A DNA stretch of 64,000 nucleotides from Alphaproteobacteria bacterium (lineage in GTDB: Bacteria > Pseudomonadota > Gammaproteobacteria > Burkholderiales > Burkholderiaceae_C): NCBI GenBank assembly GCA_030054175.1, contig JASGCM010000002.1, positions 1-64,000 of the forward strand, in the 5' to 3' direction. The position numbers and the translations under genes are program-made. This document shows positions 59,707 through 64,000 of the stretch, piece after piece. How positions within the stretch are numbered: the stretch's first letter is position 1; every line of letters begins with the position of its first letter. The notes beneath the pieces are model-generated. The model had not been told where the DNA came from and searched no databases. It was given only the letters and a program-made list of their open reading frames with translations.

Positions 59707-60933
59707 ATGGGCGACTCGCACGACCATGATCTGACGGGTTTGATTCATCACCCCTATCGCCCCCCCGAGGGTTTTGACGCGCCACAACCTGGGGTCTTCA
59801 AGGCTTCGACTGTGTATTTCCCACACGTGGCCGCACTGCGTGCTCGGGACTGGCGTGAAAAAGCCGGGTACACCTACGGCCTGCACGGCACCCCCACCAC
59901 CTACTTGTTGGAAGAGCGCATCGCCCACCTCGAAGGGGGCAAGCAAACTGTGTTGGTCCCCAGCGGCTTGAGCGCCATCAGCACCACCAGTTTGGCGCTC
60001 TTTCAAAGTGGCGACGAGGTATTGATTCCCGATAACGCCTACGGGCCCAACAAAGCCTTTGCCCAGGGTGAGTTGGCTCGCATGGGTGTATCCCATGCCG
60101 TGTATGACCCGGTGGATGTGAATGACCTGGCCCAGCGCATCGGCGCACGCACTCGCCTGGTCTGGCTGGAAGCCCCGGGCTCGGTCACCATGGAGTTCCC
60201 CGATCTCCTGGCTCAGGTGAGACTCTGCCGCGAGCGTGGCGTGACCATGGCCTTGGACAACACCTGGGGAGCTGGTTTGGCATTTCGTCCTTTTGACCTG
60301 CTCGGCGACGGCAGTTTGGGCGTCGACATCAGCGTACATGCTCTGACCAAATACCCCAGCGGAGGCGGCGATGTGCTGATGGGGGCCATCACCACCTGTG
60401 AGAAGGCGCTGCACGAAAAAATCAAGCTGTGCCACATGCGACTGGGATTAGGCGTGGGGGCCAATGATGTCGAAGCCATTTTGCGTGCTTTGCCCAGCAT
60501 CGGGGTTCGCTACGTCGCTCAAGATCAATCCGCGCGCGCCGTGGCACATTGGTTGGCGCAACAGGCGTTCTGCGCCCAGGTGCTGCACCCGGCCATATCC
60601 GGGGCTCCAGGCCATGCCCATTGGGCCACCGTCTGCGCCAACGGCGGGCATGCGGCGAGGGGCTTGGCCGCCGGACTCTTCAGCATCATCATCCGGGCAG
60701 ACCGGACGCAGGAACAAGTTGACGCCTTCCTCAACGATTTACGCTGTTTCAAACTGGGGTACAGCTGGGGCGGCCCTGTCAGTCTGGCCGTGCCCTACAC
60801 ATTGAAAGACATGCGGGGGCGGCCGACGCCACATTTACAGTCAGGTCACTTGGTGCGCTTATCAATGGGGCTGGAGTCGCCTCTGGCACTGATCGCCGAT
60901 TTGGCAGCGTCTGCCCAAACGCATCTGGGCTGA
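59707..60933 (+). CDS. metC: Cystathionine beta-lyase-like PLP enzyme
   Basis: A 408-residue Cys/Met-metabolism PLP enzyme. Family signs are TYGLHGTPTTYLLEERIAHLEGG, VPSGLSAISTTSLAL, and the PLP lysine in SVHALTKYPSGGGDVLMG, which has GGGD where many members have GHSD. MetC-type lyases split cystathionine to homocysteine, pyruvate and ammonia; other C-S lyase activity is possible. AAGGAG lies 7 bases before the ATG; a GTG three bases upstream is an alternative. It is the last gene of the plus-strand chain and converges with the VOC gene. Confidence 0.88.
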   Translation: MGDSHDHDLTGLIHHPYRPPEGFDAPQPGVFKASTVYFPHVAALRARDWREKAGYTYGLHGTPTTYLLEERIAHLEGGKQTVLVPSGLSAISTTSLALFQSGDEVLIPDNAYGPNKAFAQGELARMGVSHAVYDPVDVNDLAQRIGARTRLVWLEAPGSVTMEFPDLLAQVRLCRERGVTMALDNTWGAGLAFRPFDLLGDGSLGVDISVHALTKYPSGGGDVLMGAITTCEKALHEKIKLCHMRLGLGVGANDVEAILRALPSIGVRYVAQDQSARAVAHWLAQQAFCAQVLHPAISGAPGHAHWATVCANGGHAARGLAAGLFSIIIRADRTQEQVDAFLNDLRCFKLGYSWGGPVSLAVPYTLKDMRGRPTPHLQSGHLVRLSMGLESPLALIADLAASAQTHLG

Positions 60934-60940
60934 GCGCGGC

Positions 60941-61624
60941 TCACTTCAACTCAAATCCGATGGGCCCTTCGGGGGCGTCGGGGTGATGCCTCAACTCAAT
61001 GACGCAGCCCTGGATGGGCAGACGAGCAAAGCCGGGCCCCATTTCGGGATTCAAGGCCGGCCCCATGAACTGTCGATAACGACGCACCGAAGTCTCCAAG
61101 TCCCGCACCGACACGTTCACTTGCGCCACACCACGCACGCCATTGGGGTGACGTCGGCAATCGCCTTCGGGCACACGCCAGACTCGGGGAGTCACGTCAC
61201 CGCACAAAAAGGGCAAGTCACGGGTGATTTGGCGGGCCGTGGTCCAGTGCAATTGTTGACCGTCGGGTCGCTGCCTGCCCCCTTCGAGCGGCCCATGGAT
61301 CTCCAGTCCTCGGGCCTGAGCCCCTTGCACCAAATCGGCGGTAGAAGGCGGCAGCAAGGCGAAATCGATCAAGCCTTCACCTTGTTGCTGCAAGATGTGC
61401 CACCAGGCTTCGGCTGGGGCATCGGTCGACCATGCGATCAGCTCAAAGTACGAACCGTCTTCAAAGATCACCAAAGCGTTGTGCGACAAGCGGCCGGGGT
61501 GTTTGCCCCCCACCATGACCTGGTAGCCTTGATCGCGATGACGACGCATGGCCAGATCCAAATCGTGCACAGCGATGACCAAGTGATCCAATGGCATCAG
61601 AGGCAGGGGGGGGCTCATGCTCAT
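60941..61624 (-). CDS. VOC family (glyoxalase-like) protein
   Basis: A 227-residue protein of the vicinal-oxygen-chelate fold, made of two halves. The first begins PLDHLVIAVHDLDLAMRRHR and contains NALVIFEDGSYFELIAW; the second begins VNVSVRDLETSVRRYRQFMG and contains CVIELRHHP. It resembles Glyoxalase-like-domain proteins of unknown substrate, often found with Bug receptors. The ATG overlaps the stop of the Bug gene (ATGA), so it is made together with it. Confidence 0.85.
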   Translation of the reverse strand: MSMSPPLPLMPLDHLVIAVHDLDLAMRRHRDQGYQVMVGGKHPGRLSHNALVIFEDGSYFELIAWSTDAPAEAWWHILQQQGEGLIDFALLPPSTADLVQGAQARGLEIHGPLEGGRQRPDGQQLHWTTARQITRDLPFLCGDVTPRVWRVPEGDCRRHPNGVRGVAQVNVSVRDLETSVRRYRQFMGPALNPEMGPGFARLPIQGCVIELRHHPDAPEGPIGFELK

Positions 61625-62592
61625 TGCTCCAATTTGATGCGTGTTTCACGCACAAAAGCCGACCATCGCTCGAACTGCTCACGCGCGTAGCGATCAACCG
61701 TTGGCCCATCGGTGGCCATGACCTCGAAACCACCTGACGTCAGTTTGCCATTCACCTCGGGGTTTTGCAGCGTGGCGCGGAAGTCTTCGGTCAGCTTGTT
61801 CAAAGTCGCCGCAGGCGTTCCGGATGGGGCAAAAATACCAATCCAGGAATAAGCCTCAAAACCGGCAAAGCCCGACTCGGCCACGGTGGGCACCTGGGGC
61901 AGATCGGACAAACGCTTGCTGCCGGTCACGGCCAAGGCCTTGACCTTGCCAGACTGAATCTGGGCGCGCAACGCAGCATAACTGAGCAGTGTAATCTGGC
62001 TGGTGTCGGCCAAAACCGCTTGGACGGCGGGCCCACCACCACCGAAGGGGACATGCAGTACATCGGCCTTGGAGCGCCGCTTGATGTCTTCCATGACCAA
62101 CTGGTTCATCGAACCCAGGCCCGTCGATGCGTAGCTGAATTTACCGGGCTGCTGACGCGCCTCTTCCAGAAAACCTTTGAGGTCGTTGGCTTTGACGCTG
62201 GCACTGGCAGCAATGACCAAAGGAAAACGCACTGCCAAAGTGACGCCAGAGAAGTCTTTGAAGGTGTCGTAAGGCAAGTTGGGTTTGGCGATGGGGTTGA
62301 TGGCATGCGAGTCAAAACAGACCAGGAGCGTGTTGCCATCGGGTGCCGATTTGGCCACATACTGGGTGCCCACTTGGCTGGCGGCACCCGGCTTGTTATC
62401 GACCACGACCGGACGCCCGATGCGAGCCGACAACACCGGCTGCAGAATGCGTGCGGTGATGTCGGTGCTGCCGCCAGGAGGGAAGGTCACGATCAGGCGC
62501 ACGCTGTTGTCGGTCTGGGCAGAGGCCCACCAAGGGGTCCCCAAGGCGGCTGCCGAGGCAGCCAATACGGTGCGGCGTTGCAAAGTGTTCAT
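61621..62592 (-). CDS. Bug-family (TctC-like) periplasmic solute receptor
   Basis: A 323-residue receptor of the Bug family, hugely expanded in Bordetella and Comamonadaceae. A signal peptide with an Arg pair (NTLQRRTVLAASAAALGTPWWASAQ) is cut near residue 26. The mature start VRLIVTFPPGGSTDITARIL is the family hallmark, with ADTSQITLLSYAALRAQIQSGKV and WIGIFAPSGTP further on. Bug proteins bind carboxylates and often lack local TctA/TctB membrane genes, as here. AGGAG precedes the ATG by 6 bases. The ligand may be the substrate of the neighbouring TPP enzyme; that is inference. Confidence 0.92.
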   Translation of the reverse strand: MNTLQRRTVLAASAAALGTPWWASAQTDNSVRLIVTFPPGGSTDITARILQPVLSARIGRPVVVDNKPGAASQVGTQYVAKSAPDGNTLLVCFDSHAINPIAKPNLPYDTFKDFSGVTLAVRFPLVIAASASVKANDLKGFLEEARQQPGKFSYASTGLGSMNQLVMEDIKRRSKADVLHVPFGGGGPAVQAVLADTSQITLLSYAALRAQIQSGKVKALAVTGSKRLSDLPQVPTVAESGFAGFEAYSWIGIFAPSGTPAATLNKLTEDFRATLQNPEVNGKLTSGGFEVMATDGPTVDRYAREQFERWSAFVRETRIKLEQ

Positions 62593-62613
62593 GATTAACT
62601 CCTGCGAATTCAA

Positions 62614-64000
62614 TCAACCCATCCATTGACTGACGGGTGTGGCGGCATCTTGCAATTGTTGCGAAACCACATCAACCAGTGCCGGTCCAGGGTGATTCAG
62701 CGCTGCCAGGATGGCTGCATCGAGTTGCGCTGGATCTTCCACCCGCCATGACCGAACACCGAATGCTTCGGCCACCCTGGCATGTTCGGTGCGGCCAAAA
62801 TCAACCGAGAAATACCGTTCGTCATAGCCGACCTTTTGACTGGCCTTGATCCAGCCAAAGACGGTGTTCGTAAACACGATCATTTTCAAAGGAACCTGAC
62901 GCCTGACGATGGTCTCCAACTCGCCGCAAGTGAAGTTGAAACTGCCATCGCCCATGACTGCAAGCACCGTGCGATCAGGACGGCCAAACCAGGCCCCCAC
63001 GCCAGCCGACATGGCATAACCCAGAGCGCCATGCGCCCGGTTGGTGATGAAGTGCCGGCCCGGTACGGTTGAGTTGTTCAAATAGGCCGACATGTAGGGG
63101 CAGGGTGTCCCAGGGTCTGCGACCACGATGCTATTGGGGGGCAATAATCGGTTGAGGGCGTCAACCACCCGTTCGGGTTTGATGGGGCGATCCAAAGAGG
63201 CGGCCAAGGGGGCGAACTGTGCCCACTTGAGCTGTCGGGCCTGCTCAGCCAGCGCCAAACCGCTGACCACATCGACTCGAGGATGCAATTTGAGTCTGTC
63301 GGCCAAAGCCAGGTTCAAGGCCGCCAAGCTCAGCCGGGCATCACCCACCAAACCGACCTCGGTCTTGTAATTGGCCCCCACGGTGGAGGCGTCGACATCC
63401 AAGTGAATGATAGGCACTTGGCGGCTGGGCACCTTCCAGTGTTCGGTGGCCGTGGATCCCACCCTACAGCCAATGAACATGACCAGATCGGCTTGCGAAA
63501 CCACATCCCGGGTGGCGTTGATACCGCCATTGGAACCCACCACACCGGCATTGTGGGGATGCTGGTCAGCCAGGCACCCCTGACCGCTGACGGTAGTGAC
63601 CAACGCTGCGTCGAGCATGCACACCAATTGGTCCAGCTCTTGGTGGGCACCCGAGATGACGACCCCGCCGCCACAAAAGATGACAGGCGAGCGCGCTTGG
63701 CTGATCAGGGCGGCGGCGCGCTCAATGTCTGCGGGGTCGGCCATGGATCGCAAAGCCGGCGCTTGGTGATGGCCGGGTTGCGCCCAGACATCAGCGGGGT
63801 CAGCCGCATGCTTCTGAATGTCGTAAGGCAGGCCGATGTGGGCCGCACCGGGACGACCTGAGGTGATGGATCGAAACGCCGTGCGCACGGCATGTGGAAT
63901 TTGATCGACCCGGTCGATGACCGTGTTCCAGCAGGTCAAGGGTTTGTAGAGCGCGCGCTGATCGAGTTCAGTCAATGGAAATCGCCCGCGAGAGCCGACT
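62614..64000 (-). CDS. Thiamine-diphosphate-dependent enzyme, acetolactate-synthase-like (N-terminus outside window)
   Basis: The last 462 or so residues of a large TPP enzyme; the frame runs open to the window edge, so about 100-120 N-terminal residues are missing. It shows the central domain (IERAAALISQARSPVIFCGGG) and the C-terminal cofactor motif MGDGSFNFTCGELETIVRR. The motif's usual NN pair reads TNT (IVFTNTVFGW). The VDQIPHAVRTAFRSITSGRPGAAHIGLP stretch is typical of acetolactate-synthase, glyoxylate-carboligase and sulfoacetaldehyde-type enzymes. The single-gene setting without a small subunit argues against ilvB. It starts the TPP enzyme-Bug-VOC operon, 21 bp before the Bug gene. Confidence 0.85.
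   Translation of the reverse strand, partial: VGSRGRFPLTELDQRALYKPLTCWNTVIDRVDQIPHAVRTAFRSITSGRPGAAHIGLPYDIQKHAADPADVWAQPGHHQAPALRSMADPADIERAAALISQARSPVIFCGGGVVISGAHQELDQLVCMLDAALVTTVSGQGCLADQHPHNAGVVGSNGGINATRDVVSQADLVMFIGCRVGSTATEHWKVPSRQVPIIHLDVDASTVGANYKTEVGLVGDARLSLAALNLALADRLKLHPRVDVVSGLALAEQARQLKWAQFAPLAASLDRPIKPERVVDALNRLLPPNSIVVADPGTPCPYMSAYLNNSTVPGRHFITNRAHGALGYAMSAGVGAWFGRPDRTVLAVMGDGSFNFTCGELETIVRRQVPLKMIVFTNTVFGWIKASQKVGYDERYFSVDFGRTEHARVAEAFGVRSWRVEDPAQLDAAILAALNHPGPALVDVVSQQLQDAATPVSQWMG

Overview
The window reads as a chromosomal segment of a betaproteobacterium of the order Burkholderiales, most likely a Comamonadaceae member of the Limnohabitans/Polaromonas/Rhodoferax kind. 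This rests on gene order and protein style: the ndk-rlmN-rodZ-ispG-hisS-yfgM-bamB-der-hfq-hflX-hflK-hflC-hisZ-purA chain, a pyruvate dehydrogenase cluster whose E3 carries its own lipoyl domain, a phasin, and a Bug-type solute receptor. GC is moderate to high, genes are packed with many 1-11 bp overlaps, and no rRNA, tRNA, CRISPR array or insertion sequence was seen.

Layout. 1-7.7 kb: an edge-truncated VWA protein, then a minus-strand branched-chain-amino-acid/amide type ABC transporter operon (two ATPases, receptor, two permeases, plus a small GlcG/HbpS-like protein) facing a divergent amidase. 7.3-14.3 kb: a small exported His/Gly-rich protein, a DnaQ-like exonuclease coupled to an MFS carrier, an exported PLD-type nuclease, a phasin with a recognisable promoter and operator, an LhgO-like oxidase, pyrD and rpiA. 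14.3-20.4 kb (minus): oligopeptidase A, folD, and a two-component pair. 20.5-28 kb: aceE-aceF-lpdA (pyruvate dehydrogenase), an AcuI/YhdH-like reductase and an isochorismatase-fold hydrolase.

28.1-31.8 kb is the one clearly accessory stretch. It has a wrecked propionyl-CoA synthetase gene (one-base insertion plus loss of about 150 codons), then two copies of an unrecognised lipoprotein gene. These sit in an 854-bp block that appears identical in both copies, flanked by related but diverged sequence and separated by very AT-rich DNA. This looks like an older duplication homogenised by gene conversion. The lipoprotein has an internal two-fold repeat with paired cysteines. It is the best candidate for something undescribed.

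31.8-37.5 kb holds the 2-oxoglutarate dehydrogenase operon (sucA-sucB-lpdA), so both 2-oxoacid dehydrogenase complexes lie within 17 kb. 37.7-44.6 kb holds zapE, a small periplasmic protein, a DinG-family helicase, bamD, rluD, scpB and rluB. 44.6-60.9 kb is the conserved ndk-to-purA housekeeping chain, ending in a phosphoribosyltransferase and a cystathionine beta-lyase-like gene. It lacks the pilF/pilW gene often found between rlmN and rodZ, and its RodZ is short. 60.9-64 kb (minus) is a small catabolic-looking operon: an edge-truncated TPP enzyme, a Bug receptor and a VOC protein.
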